A DNA stretch of 64,000 bases from Candidatus Synechococcus calcipolaris G9 (lineage in GTDB: Bacteria; Cyanobacteriota; Cyanobacteriia; Thermosynechococcales; Thermosynechococcaceae). Below the pieces are notes generated by a model. That model did no database searches. It was not told the origin of the DNA and was given only the letters and a program-made list of their open reading frames with translations. Positions 1 through 9,753 of this stretch are shown here, in pieces. The translations under genes and the position numbers were made by a program. Location: positions 1,822,942-1,886,941 of the forward strand of contig NZ_JAKKUT010000002.1 of NCBI RefSeq assembly GCF_029582805.1. The letters run 5' to 3'. Each line of letters opens with the position of its first letter. The first letter of the stretch is position 1.

Positions 1-748
1 TGGGTAAGACACTCAAAATGCGATCGCCGGCATCTGGTTGTACCACGGCCCATAGACTAAAAATCTGACTGATCAGCCCCCCATGGGTAATCATCACCCC
101 CTTCGGCTGTCCCGTTGTCCCAGAGGTGTACATCAACGTGGCTAAATCCGTGGACTCTATGGCGGTGGCCCGCACCGTACCGTACTGCCCCTCTTGAAAG
201 ACTTGATTAAAACTCAAGATAGGAATGGGCAAATCCAGGTTCGGGGTTTCTGAACTCAGGAGTACCACCGTGCGTAGGGATAAGTCTGTCAACCCGGAGG
301 CAATTTTTTTGAGTACCGCTAGATTTTCAATGAGTAAAAGACTAGCCCCACTGTCTTGCAAGATGTAGAGCAATTCTTGACTTTCAGCCTGGCCACTGCG
401 TACCGCGTTAATTGCCCCGGCCATGAGGCTGCCCTGATCCGCAATTAGCCAGCGGGGACTATTGTCCGCAAATAGGGCCACCCGATCGCCCTTTTGTACC
501 CCCAACACCTGAAGTCCGGCGGCAAACCGTTGAATTTGTTTATACAGTTCACTGTAGGTAATCCGGGTTTCTGGCTCTTCGTAGGGGGCATTCAGGGCAA
601 TAATGTCTGGATAACGCCGCGCTAAAACTGCCCAAATATCGGATATTGCCTGGAGCGATCGATATTCGCTAAAACGCTCCGGTGGGGTGGCATCCTGGGA
701 TAAACCTTCAGGGGGAGTGTAGGTATAAGCTTCCGTCAGCTCAGGCAT
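1..748 (-). CDS. Long-chain acyl-CoA synthetase (AMP-binding), N-terminal part, cut by window edge
   Basis: The reading frame opens with ATG at 748-746 and stays open to the left edge, so only about 249 N-terminal residues are present. The class-defining P-loop YTSGTTGQPKG lies near residue 200, and a typical LYKQIQRFAAGL...GVQKGDRVALF segment precedes it. This is the adenylate-forming ANL family; cyanobacterial members activate free fatty acids to acyl-CoA or acyl-ACP (Aas/FadD type). Whether this one is the acyl-ACP synthetase cannot be decided from the N-terminus. It is divergent from the aminotransferase gene starting at 885, so the 136 bp between them should hold both promoters. Confidence 0.9.
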   Translation of the reverse strand, partial: MPELTEAYTYTPPEGLSQDATPPERFSEYRSLQAISDIWAVLARRYPDIIALNAPYEEPETRITYSELYKQIQRFAAGLQVLGVQKGDRVALFADNSPRWLIADQGSLMAGAINAVRSGQAESQELLYILQDSGASLLLIENLAVLKKIASGLTDLSLRTVVLLSSETPNLDLPIPILSFNQVFQEGQYGTVRATAIESTDLATLMYTSGTTGQPKGVMITHGGLISQIFSLWAVVQPDAGDRILSVLP

Positions 749-884
749 GGCTATAACTCATAAATGGCAGCACCATCAAGATAATACCTAGCATTGGGGA
801 TATCATTCGTATCCGCTTAAGCTTTCGTAAATGTTTTCTCAACAACCTTCCTGGTAAAATCAGGCTGGCTTGACGAGGCACGCT

Positions 885-2039
885 ATGACCACTGGAAAGA
901 TTCCCATTCTTGATCTGACGGCTCAGTATCAAACCTTGGCCCCAGAGATTCACCAGGCCATTGAACGCATCCTAGAGTCAGGGCAGTTTATTTTAGGGCC
1001 CGAGGTCAAGGCCTTTGAGGAAGAAGTGGCGGCCTATTTAGGGGTGGCCCACGCTATTGGGGTGAATTCGGGAACTGATGCCCTTGTCATTAGCCTGCGA
1101 TCGCTGGGGATTGGCCCGGGGGATGAGGTGATTACCACCCCCTTTTCCTTTTTTGCCACGGCGGAGTCCATTAGCAATGTCGGTGCTAAACCCGTTTTTG
1201 TGGATGTAGACCTAGACACGTTTAATCTGAATCCAGCCCTCATCAAAGCTGCGATCACGCCCCAAACCAAAGCGATTTTGCCCGTGCATCTTTTTGGCCA
1301 GCCTGCGGCCATGGGCGAAATCATTGAGATTGCCGCCGCCCATAATTTAGTCATTTTAGAAGACTGTGCCCAGTCCTTTGGGGCAATATACACCGCCACC
1401 TGCCCAGATTGCCATTGTTCTCAAGCCACCCAAGATCGTCTCAGGAATAAATTTACCGGCACCCTCGGCACCATGGGCGCGTTCTCCTTTTTTCCCACAA
1501 AAAATCTGGGGGCCTACGGCGATGGTGGCCTCATTGTCACCGATGATCCAGAGTTAGCCCAATTGGCGCGGATGTTACGGGTGCATGGATCAAAAAAACG
1601 CTATCACAATGAACTCCTGGGTTATAACTCTCGCCTAGATAGTCTTCAGGCAGCCATTTTGCGGGTGAAACTCCCCCACATTGACCAATGGAATCAACAG
1701 CGACGACGGGTTGCCCAAACCTACAATGAGCACCTGAGACACGTTCCTGGTCTGATCACGCCACAGATTACACCGGGCCATGTCTTTCATCAGTACACCC
1801 TTCGGGTCTTAGATGGCAAACGCCAGGGCTTGATGGATGCCCTAGGAACCCAGGCCATTAGTACAATGGTCTACTATCCCATTCCCCAGGATCGTTTACC
1901 CATTTACCAGGGGCAGTATCCTGCCTACCCCGTAAGCGATCGCCTTGCCTCGGAGGTCTTGAGTTTACCCATTTGGCCAGAACTCAATGAGCCAACTATT
2001 ATCCACATTGCTGAGGCAATTAAAACCTTTTTGGCCTAG
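885..2039 (+). CDS. DegT/DnrJ/EryC1/StrS-family PLP aminotransferase
   Basis: This is a fold-type I PLP enzyme of the sugar aminotransferase class, which transaminates nucleotide-linked keto-sugars for surface polysaccharides. The N-terminal IPILDLTAQYQTL motif, the GVNSGTDAL cofactor loop, LEDCAQSFGA and the Schiff-base lysine in FFPTKNLGAYGDGG (about Lys206) are all visible. Length (384 aa from this start) is normal. ATG at 885 is preferred over an in-frame TTG at 870, because the family normally begins only a few residues before the IPILDL motif. Unusually, a cysteine-rich insert with CPDCHC (about residues 173-178) lies between the EDCAQ motif and the PLP lysine. The exact sugar substrate is unknown, and no other sugar gene is adjacent. 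Confidence 0.92.
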   Translation: MTTGKIPILDLTAQYQTLAPEIHQAIERILESGQFILGPEVKAFEEEVAAYLGVAHAIGVNSGTDALVISLRSLGIGPGDEVITTPFSFFATAESISNVGAKPVFVDVDLDTFNLNPALIKAAITPQTKAILPVHLFGQPAAMGEIIEIAAAHNLVILEDCAQSFGAIYTATCPDCHCSQATQDRLRNKFTGTLGTMGAFSFFPTKNLGAYGDGGLIVTDDPELAQLARMLRVHGSKKRYHNELLGYNSRLDSLQAAILRVKLPHIDQWNQQRRRVAQTYNEHLRHVPGLITPQITPGHVFHQYTLRVLDGKRQGLMDALGTQAISTMVYYPIPQDRLPIYQGQYPAYPVSDRLASEVLSLPIWPELNEPTIIHIAEAIKTFLA

Positions 2040-2081
2040 AATCACCTAGCATTTGGTTAACCATCGTTTTATTTTGGTCCC

Positions 2082-2483
2082 ATGTATACTTTTCAAAAGT
2101 TGGCGGCGGCGGGGTGTCTTACCTTTGGGATTATTCCCTTAATGTTTTTTGTATTTATTTTCTTTCAGCCCGAAAAGACCCGCGAAGATCGCAGTGCCAT
2201 GTTAGGGTTTCTGGTATTTGCCGTTCCTCCCCTGAGTCTAGGGGGAGGGTTGCTCTGGAATATCCAGCGACTTCAGCGCGATCATCTTCACAACACGTTC
2301 CACAATCTTTTAGAGCGCAATCGAGGGGAAATTGCGGTGATGAATTTTTCCCTAGAAGCCAAGATTTCTGCCGAAGCCGCTAAAAAATATTTAGAGGGCC
2401 AAGCCAAGGCCTTTGGGGCAGACTTTGATGTGGTCGATACGATGGTGGTGTATCGGTTCCCCTATCAGAAAATGCGTCGCTAG
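2082..2483 (+). CDS. Small conserved membrane protein of unknown function
   Basis: This 133-residue protein has two hydrophobic N-terminal segments (about residues 10-28 and 42-60). A soluble, charged C-terminal domain follows, containing EAKISAEAAKKYLEGQAKAFGADF. The tail looks like a small alpha/beta domain on the cytoplasmic face. I do not recognise a named family. The gene lies 42 bp after the aminotransferase and 12 bp before the ABC permease, all on the same strand, so the three may be cotranscribed. The short gaps and good protein-like composition support a real gene. Confidence 0.75.
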   Translation: MYTFQKLAAAGCLTFGIIPLMFFVFIFFQPEKTREDRSAMLGFLVFAVPPLSLGGGLLWNIQRLQRDHLHNTFHNLLERNRGEIAVMNFSLEAKISAEAAKKYLEGQAKAFGADFDVVDTMVVYRFPYQKMRR

Positions 2484-2495
2484 AGTGTTGCAACA

Positions 2496-3350
2496 ATGCA
2501 AAATCGCCTGACTGCCTGGGGATTTTTATTCCCTGCCCTAGTGCTACTGACTATTTTCGTCTTTGGCCCCATTATCTATGTGGCTATTCTTAGTTTTACG
2601 GCGGGTAGTTTTACGCCAACGGGTATGTATTGGGTGGGGTGGCAAAATTATGCCCGACTTTTGGCCAGCCCTGACTTTTGGCAAGTGTTAGGAAATACCC
2701 TCTACTTTACGGTGGCAACGGTCATTCCCAGTTTAGTTATTCCCCTAGGGTTAGCTGTGGGCCTCAATCAAGCCATGGTCGGGCGAACATTCCTGCGAAC
2801 CATTTATTTTTTACCTTCGGTGGCATCCATTGTCGCCGCCGGTTTGGGCTTTCGCTGGCTATTTCAACCGGAGGGGCCCGTTAATGCTCTATTGCAGGGG
2901 GTCGGGATCGAGCCAATTTCCTGGCTGGGAAGTCCTGTGTGGGCGATGCCGGTCTTGATTTTGCTTAGTATTTGGAAGCAACTGGGCTTTAATATGATTG
3001 TATTTTTAGCGGGTTTGCAAACCATTCCCCAAAGCCGTTATGAAGCAGCAACCCTAGATGGAGCCAATGCCTGGCAGCAGTTTCGCTATATTACCCTACC
3101 GGGGTTGGGGCCAACCTTAGTTTTGGCGGCAATTACCACCACCATTTTTACGCTACGGAGTTTTGAGCAGGTCTATGTGGTGACGGGGGGTGGGCCCTTA
3201 AATACCACAAACCTGCTGGTATATTTTATCTACCAACAGGCCTTTGGCATGTTTGATTTTGGTTATGCAGCGGCAGCCGCAACGATTTTATTATTGGCTA
3301 CCCTGGGGCTAGTGTGGCTTCAGCTACGTACCTGGCAAGATCAACCCTAG
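2496..3350 (+). CDS. Sugar-type ABC transporter permease (MalF/UgpA family)
   Basis: This is a binding-protein-dependent transport permease of 284 residues with about six membrane helices. The cytoplasmic EAA loop that docks on the ATPase is visible as [21 protein letters not shown] (about residues 180-200). N- and C-terminal segments match the CUT1 carbohydrate uptake class. No binding protein, second permease or ATPase gene is adjacent, so the rest of the transporter must be encoded elsewhere, as is common in cyanobacteria. The stop codon overlaps the psbJ stop on the other strand through the shared palindrome CTAG (3347-3350). Confidence 0.92.
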   Translation: MQNRLTAWGFLFPALVLLTIFVFGPIIYVAILSFTAGSFTPTGMYWVGWQNYARLLASPDFWQVLGNTLYFTVATVIPSLVIPLGLAVGLNQAMVGRTFLRTIYFLPSVASIVAAGLGFRWLFQPEGPVNALLQGVGIEPISWLGSPVWAMPVLILLSIWKQLGFNMIVFLAGLQTIPQSRYEAATLDGANAWQQFRYITLPGLGPTLVLAAITTTIFTLRSFEQVYVVTGGGPLNTTNLLVYFIYQQAFGMFDFGYAAAAATILLLATLGLVWLQLRTWQDQP

Positions 3351-3466
3351 AGGGAGGATCCTAAGCCAGCGTAGGCACCATAGAAGAATAGACCCACAAT
3401 TACAATAACGCCCATCCCGGCAACGGTGCCAACTACCCAGAGGGGAATACGACCGGATTCAGACAT
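3347..3466 (-). CDS. psbJ: Photosystem II protein J
   Basis: PsbJ is a 39-residue single-helix subunit of photosystem II in the thylakoid membrane. The sequence [19 protein letters not shown] followed by a glycine-rich helix ending in [10 protein letters not shown] is characteristic. It is the last gene of the psbEFLJ operon, 37 bp after psbL. The start is the ATG at 3466, preceded by AGGAGG-like sequence in the psbL-psbJ gap. A longer frame from 3544 exists but only adds translated intergenic sequence. Confidence 0.97.
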   Translation of the reverse strand: MSESGRIPLWVVGTVAGMGVIVIVGLFFYGAYAGLGSSL

Positions 3467-3503
3467 GATATTTATCCTCCTACTGTCAAAACAATTTGGA
3501 TAG

Positions 3504-3620
3504 TTAGTTAAAGAAATAGCTAGAGAAGAGAAGAGCCAAAACAAAAATGAGCAACAACCCCAGGTAAAGGGAGGTGCGATTGAGTTCTACTGGCTGGCGA
3601 TTAGGATTTGGTTCCGTCAT
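3504..3620 (-). CDS. psbL: Photosystem II protein L
   Basis: PsbL is a 38-residue single-pass photosystem II subunit at the dimer interface, near the QA site. The protein reads [20 protein letters not shown], then a leucine-rich helix ending SSYFFN, which is diagnostic for the family. It lies 14 bp downstream of psbF and 37 bp upstream of psbJ, in the canonical order of the operon. Confidence 0.97.
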   Translation of the reverse strand: MTEPNPNRQPVELNRTSLYLGLLLIFVLALLFSSYFFN

Positions 3621-3634
3621 GTCAATACCTCAGA

Positions 3635-3772
3635 CTACCGTTGAATGAATTGCATGGCGGCGATCGCCCCCAAGAAGAAAATGGTGGGTACGCCGAGGGT
3701 ATGAACCGCAATCCAACGTACCGTAAAAATGGGATAAGTCAAGGGTTCTTGATTTGGACTATTACTGGTCAT
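3635..3772 (-). CDS. psbF: Cytochrome b559 beta subunit
   Basis: This 45-residue single-helix protein is the beta chain of cytochrome b559 in the photosystem II core. The haem-ligating histidine is His24 in [14 protein letters not shown], and the C-terminus AAMQFIQR is typical. It starts 6 bp after psbE and ends 14 bp before psbL, so it is certainly cotranscribed with them. Confidence 0.97.
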   Translation of the reverse strand: MTSNSPNQEPLTYPIFTVRWIAVHTLGVPTIFFLGAIAAMQFIQR

Positions 3773-3778
3773 AGGGGC

Positions 3779-4033
3779 CTACTTCGCCTCTTGGATAAAC
3801 GTCTCAACCTGTTGTTTGCTCTCAAACCGATCGGTCACCAAGGGAATCGCCCGCTGGTCTTGGGCAAAGTAGGTGTCCGGGCGGGGAGTACCAAACACAT
3901 CATAGGCGAGGCCAGTGCTAACAAACAACCAGCCCGCAATAAACAACGCTGGGATGGTAATGCTATGGATGACCCAATAGCGCACACTTGTAATAATGTC
4001 CGTAAACGGCCGTTCTCCGGTAGTTCCAGCCAC
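3779..4033 (-). CDS. psbE: Cytochrome b559 alpha subunit
   Basis: This is the alpha chain of cytochrome b559, which pairs with PsbF to hold a haem in photosystem II. I place the start at GTG 4033-4031. It follows a GGAGG ribosome-binding site (4046-4042) by 8 nt, gives an 84-residue protein beginning [10 protein letters not shown], and puts the haem ligand at the canonical His23 ([13 protein letters not shown]). A TTG at 4048 would overlap the ribosome-binding site and is not credible. It is the first of the four psb genes and lies 64 bp after ycf48. Confidence 0.96.
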   Translation of the reverse strand: MAGTTGERPFTDIITSVRYWVIHSITIPALFIAGWLFVSTGLAYDVFGTPRPDTYFAQDQRAIPLVTDRFESKQQVETFIQEAK

Positions 4034-4097
4034 GTCAGATGCCTCCAAAAAACTGTAAAAAGCAAGTAATTTCTATGATACGCAAGTGGGGATTCCC

Positions 4098-5171
4098 TCA
4101 CAATGGCAATGCAGCAATTAAATCACTCGTTGTGAATGCCGTAGATTGAACATCCCCGACATAACGGAGCAAAATACCCTGCTGTCCAATGATAAATCCT
4201 TGACTGGGACTAAAGAAAAGAATTTTATAGAAGTTTGAGGGGACATTGGTCACATCCCGATCTTTTTTCCAGGTCTTGCCCCCATCTAAACTACAGAGCA
4301 AGCTACCACTGCCCCCCGACAACCAGGCTTCCTGGGGGGTGCGAAAGGCGAGGTCTAAAAGTCCCACACTGTTTCGCCCTTGGGGACTGACGGGATCACT
4401 CCAGGTCTCCGGATCGGTGATGTCGTTAAAGCTGAGTTTGCCGCCATTGACGAGCATCCACAACTGGCCGTCTGTGCCAAAACCCATATTCTGAACCCGG
4501 CGCGAACTATTGCGATTATGGGGTTCCCAGGCGGCTTGCCCTGGCTTCCAGGTGGAATAAAAGCTGCCCCGGGAAGAGACGGCTACGTATTCCCCCTGGG
4601 GCGATCGGCTAATATTGCGAACGACACCCACGGCTTCTTGAACTAGTGCCTTCCAGGTTTTACCCCCATCTTGGGTTTGATAAATGGCACCAATATTGGT
4701 GGTCATTTCGGCACGACTGGGGCCGAGGGCATAGATGGTATTGGGGTCGCCGGGCAATTTTGCACTCAGGGGAATTTCTGACCAGGATTGGCCGCCATCG
4801 GTGGTGTGCAATAAAATCGTTGGTTCGCCGACAATCCAACCTTCCTGACCACTAAAGCTAACGGAGTTAAAACGGTAGTCCCCCGTATCTAGGGCGAGGG
4901 TTCGGGGTTGCCAAGAGCGTCCTCCATCGAGGGTTTCCATTAATGTGGCATCGGAACCCACGAGCCAACCATGCTTAGGCGAGATAAAACTCATGTCTAA
5001 GACCATGGAGTCACTGGGTAATTCCATCACCTCCCAGGGATTGAAGTCTAAGGTGGTGGAAAAACCACAACTGGTGCAGAGGAGCATCATGGCGACCACC
5101 AGCCCCAGCGATCGCCCCCACTGTTTTAGTTGAGTGAGAACATACTTAACGTGCCCTAGAAACCCGATCAC
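4098..5171 (-). CDS. ycf48: Photosystem II assembly factor Ycf48/HCF136
   Basis: Ycf48 binds newly made D1 and helps build the photosystem II reaction centre; it acts on the lumenal side of the thylakoid. The 357-residue protein has an N-terminal export signal with a cysteine suited to lipidation (LLCTSCG, about residues 30-36). A beta-propeller follows, recognised by repeated Asp-box-like motifs such as GGRSW, GGQSW and GGKTW. It sits between rubA and psbE, the usual order in cyanobacteria, which fits its role in the same assembly step. The lipobox is slightly atypical because cysteine occupies the -3 position. Confidence 0.95.
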   Translation of the reverse strand: MIGFLGHVKYVLTQLKQWGRSLGLVVAMMLLCTSCGFSTTLDFNPWEVMELPSDSMVLDMSFISPKHGWLVGSDATLMETLDGGRSWQPRTLALDTGDYRFNSVSFSGQEGWIVGEPTILLHTTDGGQSWSEIPLSAKLPGDPNTIYALGPSRAEMTTNIGAIYQTQDGGKTWKALVQEAVGVVRNISRSPQGEYVAVSSRGSFYSTWKPGQAAWEPHNRNSSRRVQNMGFGTDGQLWMLVNGGKLSFNDITDPETWSDPVSPQGRNSVGLLDLAFRTPQEAWLSGGSGSLLCSLDGGKTWKKDRDVTNVPSNFYKILFFSPSQGFIIGQQGILLRYVGDVQSTAFTTSDLIAALPL

Positions 5172-5246
5172 TGTTTAATTCCTCTAATTTGCTCTGACGT
5201 TGATTTGATCTAAACTTTGATTTATTTTTAATCTATTGGATTGAAC

Positions 5247-5582
5247 CTATTGGATGCCATAGAAACTCAGCAGAAAAAGAATACCTAGGGCCAACCCCCC
5301 AAAGATCAGTAAATTTTTCTGACCAGGGGTTAGGGTATTCACACCAAACCCGTAATTATAGTTTTCCTTGAATCCTGAGGCAGAACCCAGAGGGCCAATA
5401 TTACTAAATTGGGATTTAGGCTGGCCGCAGGCAGGACAACGCCAATTAGCTGGCAAATCCGCAAAGGCAGTATCCGGGGCAATTTTGGCCCGACTATCCC
5501 CCTTACTGGGTTCGTAGATATAGCCGCAGGCGCGACATTCAAAGCGATCTAGTGGTTCGGTTTCGATTGTCTCTGGTGCCAT
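5247..5582 (-). CDS. rubA: Membrane-anchored rubredoxin RubA
   Basis: RubA is a one-iron rubredoxin required for photosystem assembly. Two CxxC pairs, ECRACGY (about residues 15-21) and WRCPACGQ (about 47-54), supply the four iron ligands. The C-terminal [19 protein letters not shown] is a membrane anchor, as in the thylakoid-bound family. At 111 residues it has the usual size. It is the first gene of the rubA-ycf48-psbEFLJ string, so the operon promoter should lie in the 99 bp between it and valS on the other strand; a CATAAT box in that gap is a weak candidate for a -10 element. Confidence 0.96.
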   Translation of the reverse strand: MAPETIETEPLDRFECRACGYIYEPSKGDSRAKIAPDTAFADLPANWRCPACGQPKSQFSNIGPLGSASGFKENYNYGFGVNTLTPGQKNLLIFGGLALGILFLLSFYGIQ

Positions 5583-5681
5583 GCCCGATTACGATCATTC
5601 CCATGGGTTTGCATCCTTGATTATGCCACTTTGGGATACGATTAAAAACCTAACATTGCCCCTAATTGCTCAGGTTTTCCT

Positions 5682-8441
5682 ATGGCTGCTGAAGTGATCA
5701 ATTTACCAAGTCAGTACGATCCCGCTGGAAGTGAAGCCCAATGGCAACGGCGGTGGGAAGAAAATCAGGTATTTCGGGCCCAAGTGAATCATGGGGGAGA
5801 ATCCTACTGTATTGTGATTCCGCCTCCCAATGTCACCGGCAGTTTGCACATGGGCCATGCCTTTGAACACGCCCTAATTGATGTCTTGGTGCGCTATCAG
5901 CGGATGCGGGGCCGGAATGTGCTGTGGTTGCCGGGGACAGATCACGCCAGTATTGCGGTGAGTACGCTCTTGGATCGGGATCTGGCCAAGGAGGGAACGA
6001 CCCGCCAGGCGTTAGGGCGATCGGCCTACTTGGAGCGGGCGTGGGCATGGAAGGAATCCTCCGGCGGCACGATTGTCGGCCAACTGCGGCGACTGGGCCT
6101 ATCGGTGGACTGGACGCGGGAACGCTTCACCATGGATGGGGGTCTTTCCGCTGCGGTTTTAAGGGCTTTTAATCAGCTATACCAAGAAGGATTGATCTAT
6201 CGCGGTCAGTACATGGTGAATTGGTGTCCGGCGAGTCAATCGGCGGTGTCGGATCTGGAGGTGGAAAACCGTGAGGTTCAGGGACATTTGTGGCATTTTC
6301 GCTATCCCTTGACTGATGGTTCGGGTTTCTTGGAAGTGGCGACGACGCGACCGGAAACGATGCTAGGGGATACGGCGGTGGCGGTAAACCCCGAGGACGA
6401 TCGCTATCAAGCTCTGGTGGGAAAAACCCTGCGTTTGCCGATCATGAACCGTGAGATTCCCATTATTGCGGATACCTATGTGGATCCCAGTTTTGGTACG
6501 GGCTGTGTGAAGGTGACACCGGGCCATGACCCCAATGATTTTGCCATGGGCCAACGCCACAATTTACCCATGATTAACTTACTCAATAAGGATGGTAGCC
6601 TCAATGAAAATGGGGGAGACTTTGCGGGCTTAGATCGCTTTGTGGCTCGGAAACGGGTGGTGGAGCGACTCGATCAGGAGGGTTTTTTAGTCCGGGTTGA
6701 GGATTATAAGCATACGGTTCCCTATAGCGATCGCGGCAAAGTACCGGTGGAACCGCTCCTCTCAACCCAATGGTTTGTAAAAATTCGTCCCCTCGCCGAT
6801 CGCACCTTGGCGGCCCTCGATAATGATCAATCCCCCCGCTTTATTCCCGATCGCTGGGCCAAGGTCTATCGGGATTGGTTAGTGAACCTTAAGGACTGGT
6901 GTATTTCCCGGCAGTTGTGGTGGGGCCATCAAATTCCCGCCTGGTATGTGGTGAGTGAAACCCAGGGGGAAGTGACCGATGATACTCCCTTTATTGTTGC
7001 CCCCTCGGCGGCAGAAGCCCAACGCCAGGCGATCGCCCAGTATGGGGAGGGGGTACAGCTAGAGCAGGATCAAGATGTATTGGATACCTGGTTTTCCTCG
7101 GGGTTATGGCCCTTTTCCACCCTGGGTTGGCCAGACCAGACCGATGATATTCGCACCTACTATCCCACCACGGTTCTAGTCACCGGCTTTGACATTATCT
7201 TTTTCTGGGTGGCGCGGATGACGATGATGGGGCTGCACTTTACCGGAAAAATGCCCTTCCAGGATGTGTATATCCATGGATTGGTACGGGATGAAAATAA
7301 CAAAAAAATGTCGAAATCCGCCAACAATGGTATTGATCCGCTGCTGTTAATTAATCACTATGGCACCGATGCCCTCCGCTATGCCCTAGTCAAGGAAGTG
7401 GTGGGGGCGGGTCAGGATATTCGCATTGAATATAATCGCAAGACCGATGAATCGATTACCGTGGAAGCGGCTCGAAATTTTGCCAATAAGCTCTGGAATG
7501 CATCCCGTTTTGTGATTATGAATCTGGGGGGACAGACTCCAGCCCAGTTAGGTTTAATCAGGGACATTCCCGCCACTATGAACTTAGAATTGGGCGATCG
7601 CTGGATCCTATCTCGCTATCACCAACTCATTCAAACCTGTCGCCAGGAAATTGACACCTATGGTCTAGGGGAAGCGGCCAAGGCATTGTATGAATTTATT
7701 TGGGGTGATTTCTGTGATTGGTATATTGAACTGGTGAAGCCGCGCCTCCAGGGCGAAGATAGCCCTGAAAAAACCACCGTCCAAGGGGTTCTTGCCATGG
7801 TTTTAGAGGGAACATTAGGGCTGTTACATCCCTTTATGCCCCACATTACCGAGGAAATTTGGCATACCCTCACCCAGGCAGATTTAACAGATTATTTGGC
7901 GGTACAGGCCTACCCAGAGGCAGAATCCCAATGGATTGATCCTGACCTTGAGGCCAACTTTAGCTTAGTGATTGAGAGTATTCGCACTATTCGGAATTTA
8001 CGCACAGAGGCAGGGATTAAGCCTGGCCAAAGGATCAATGTGATCATCGAAACCCGGGGCGATCGGGAGCAGGTTATTTTTCAAGCCGGCCAAGCCTATA
8101 TCTGTCATTTGGGGCGGGTAGAGATCCTCACGGTGCGATCGCAGCCAGAGCAAGGAGAGCCAGGAAAATCAGGCAAAACAGACCAAGTTTTTACCGGGGT
8201 TGTGGGAACCAGTGAGGTGTTAATTCCGCTGACGGGGATTGTGGATATTCCTGCCCTTAAGGCCAAGCTGGAAAAAGACCTAGAGAAAGTGAAAAGTGAG
8301 ATGAAATCCCTTCAGGGCCGCTTGAATAACCCTAACTTTATCGAAAAAGCTAAGCCGGAGGTGGTGGCCGGGGCAAAGGCGGCCCTAACAGAGGTGCAAC
8401 AGCAATGTGAGATTTTAGAAACTCGCCTAGGGTTGCTTTAG
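5682..8441 (+). CDS. valS: Valyl-tRNA synthetase
   Basis: This class I aminoacyl-tRNA synthetase charges tRNA-Val. [14 protein letters not shown] contains the HIGH-type motif (about residue 54), and KKMSKSANN is the KMSKS loop (about residue 540). The editing domain lies between them with [13 protein letters not shown]. The C-terminal coiled-coil arm, rich in Lys and Glu ([19 protein letters not shown]), is the valine-specific tRNA-binding feature. At 919 residues it is full length. It ends 10 bp before the convergent cobW-like gene, with no visible hairpin terminator between them. Confidence 0.98.
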   Translation: MAAEVINLPSQYDPAGSEAQWQRRWEENQVFRAQVNHGGESYCIVIPPPNVTGSLHMGHAFEHALIDVLVRYQRMRGRNVLWLPGTDHASIAVSTLLDRDLAKEGTTRQALGRSAYLERAWAWKESSGGTIVGQLRRLGLSVDWTRERFTMDGGLSAAVLRAFNQLYQEGLIYRGQYMVNWCPASQSAVSDLEVENREVQGHLWHFRYPLTDGSGFLEVATTRPETMLGDTAVAVNPEDDRYQALVGKTLRLPIMNREIPIIADTYVDPSFGTGCVKVTPGHDPNDFAMGQRHNLPMINLLNKDGSLNENGGDFAGLDRFVARKRVVERLDQEGFLVRVEDYKHTVPYSDRGKVPVEPLLSTQWFVKIRPLADRTLAALDNDQSPRFIPDRWAKVYRDWLVNLKDWCISRQLWWGHQIPAWYVVSETQGEVTDDTPFIVAPSAAEAQRQAIAQYGEGVQLEQDQDVLDTWFSSGLWPFSTLGWPDQTDDIRTYYPTTVLVTGFDIIFFWVARMTMMGLHFTGKMPFQDVYIHGLVRDENNKKMSKSANNGIDPLLLINHYGTDALRYALVKEVVGAGQDIRIEYNRKTDESITVEAARNFANKLWNASRFVIMNLGGQTPAQLGLIRDIPATMNLELGDRWILSRYHQLIQTCRQEIDTYGLGEAAKALYEFIWGDFCDWYIELVKPRLQGEDSPEKTTVQGVLAMVLEGTLGLLHPFMPHITEEIWHTLTQADLTDYLAVQAYPEAESQWIDPDLEANFSLVIESIRTIRNLRTEAGIKPGQRINVIIETRGDREQVIFQAGQAYICHLGRVEILTVRSQPEQGEPGKSGKTDQVFTGVVGTSEVLIPLTGIVDIPALKAKLEKDLEKVKSEMKSLQGRLNNPNFIEKAKPEVVAGAKAALTEVQQQCEILETRLGLL

Positions 8442-8450
8442 GGGCTACAC

Positions 8451-9512
8451 CTAAACCAATAAGGGGCGATCGCCCAATAGGGGGGGAATCCCCTCTGGAA
8501 AGCGACCAATGAAAACCAGCCGGGTTTGTCGTAATTCCGAGGGTTGCCAGGGGCGATCATAAAAGGTCTCAAACCGATTGCCAACCCCCTGCACCACTAA
8601 ACGCATCGGTTTATCGGGCACATTGACAAAGCCCTTGATCCGGTAAATTTCATGATCCTGTACCAGGGATTGGAGATGGCCCACGAGTTCCTTGGGGTTA
8701 AATCCCTGATCCAAGACCAGATCTATGGACTGAATATCATCATCGTGATCATGGTCTTCTTCGCTGTCGTGGTGACTGGGCCGGGCATCTAGGTGATCTT
8801 CAACGGCGGCATTAAATCCCAGGAGTAGGTCTGGACTCACCTGACCGCGATCGCAGGCAATAATTTTAACTCCAGGGGAAACTTCCTGCCTGAGCCAGGT
8901 TTCAATGCGTTTCTGGCTAACCCCATCCAGCTGATCCACTTTGGTCAAAAGTACCATGTCAGCACAGGCTAACTGATCCTCAAAGAGTTCCTCAATGGGG
9001 GTTTCGTGGTCTAGGCTCCCATCTTCCTGGCGTTGATCTTCGAGGGCAGCCAAATCCCCAACAAACTGCCCCAGGGCCAAGTCCTCACCATCTACAACGG
9101 TAACAACGCCATCTACGGTGGCCCCAGTGCGAATTTCGGGCCAGCGAAAGGCTTGGATTAGGGGTTTGGGTAAGGCCAGACCAGAGGTTTCAATGAGGAT
9201 ACAGTCAAGGCGATCGCGGCGTTTGAGTAGCTCCTGCATCGTTGGCAAAAACTCTTCCTGAACCGTGCAACATAAACAGCCGTTGGTTAGCTCGACAATA
9301 TTAGAATTATTAGTATTCAGCCTATCGGCAGATTCATCCTCGTCACACACCTGGCACGATCGCAACAGATCGCCATCAATCCCCACTTCGCCAAACTCAT
9401 TCACTAAGACCGCAATGCGCCGGCCTTGATTATTCTGTAATAAATGACGCACTAGGGTTGTTTTACCGGCCCCAAGAAAGCCAGTAATCACCGTCACCGG
9501 AATTTTATGCAT
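8451..9512 (-). CDS. cobW: CobW/COG0523-family metal-handling GTPase, probably cobalt-related
   Basis: This is a G3E-family P-loop GTPase. Visible motifs are Walker A GFLGAGKTTL (about residues 10-19), the metal-binding NGCLCC (about 77-82) and a switch region with ETSGLALPKP. A histidine- and acid-rich metal-sensing loop around residues 244-258 contains HHDSEEDHDHDDD. A CobW C-terminal domain follows. COG0523 proteins deliver metals (cobalt, zinc, iron) to client enzymes. Here the upstream cobalamin riboswitch ties the gene to B12 supply, so a role in cobalt insertion is the best guess. The start is ATG 9512, 40-odd bases after the riboswitch B12 box. Confidence 0.9.
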   Translation of the reverse strand: MHKIPVTVITGFLGAGKTTLVRHLLQNNQGRRIAVLVNEFGEVGIDGDLLRSCQVCDEDESADRLNTNNSNIVELTNGCLCCTVQEEFLPTMQELLKRRDRLDCILIETSGLALPKPLIQAFRWPEIRTGATVDGVVTVVDGEDLALGQFVGDLAALEDQRQEDGSLDHETPIEELFEDQLACADMVLLTKVDQLDGVSQKRIETWLRQEVSPGVKIIACDRGQVSPDLLLGFNAAVEDHLDARPSHHDSEEDHDHDDDIQSIDLVLDQGFNPKELVGHLQSLVQDHEIYRIKGFVNVPDKPMRLVVQGVGNRFETFYDRPWQPSELRQTRLVFIGRFPEGIPPLLGDRPLLV

Positions 9513-9551
9513 AGCCCATCCGTACCTCGCAGATGTGGATTTATTGTTGGC

Positions 9552-9675
9552 GATCGGCGGGCATCCTGACTTAGAGATGACTCCATCTCCTTACAGTTGC
9601 GGGACAGTGGCAGATTTTCACTGCGCTTTCCCCCTATCGTCTGATGGCTGTTCCCCACCAGAACCAATCCTAAAG
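9552..9675 (-). promoter_or_regulatory. Cobalamin (B12) riboswitch controlling cobW
   Basis: On the minus strand the conserved core is present: a GGTGGGGAA segment, then GCCACTGTCCCGCAACTG (about 9611-9594), a short variable stem GAGATG/CATCTC, and the B12 box AGTCAGGATGCCCGCC (9571-9556). These are the diagnostic elements of the AdoCbl aptamer. The box lies about 44 nt before the cobW ATG at 9512, so regulation by sequestering the ribosome-binding region is plausible. The 5' boundary is approximate. It sits downstream of the MITE-like element and the toxin-antitoxin pair on the same strand. Confidence 0.93.
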
Positions 9676-9753
9676 GAGAACCCTAACACAAATTGGAGTT
9701 TACTGGAAAAAAATTTCTTAAAATAAATTTACCAATATACAAATCCGTCAGCA

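Noticed and set aside
3608..4069. A 153-codon plus-strand frame opposite psbE and psbF
   Set aside because: It is the antisense shadow of the photosystem II genes, whose protein sequences are unambiguous.
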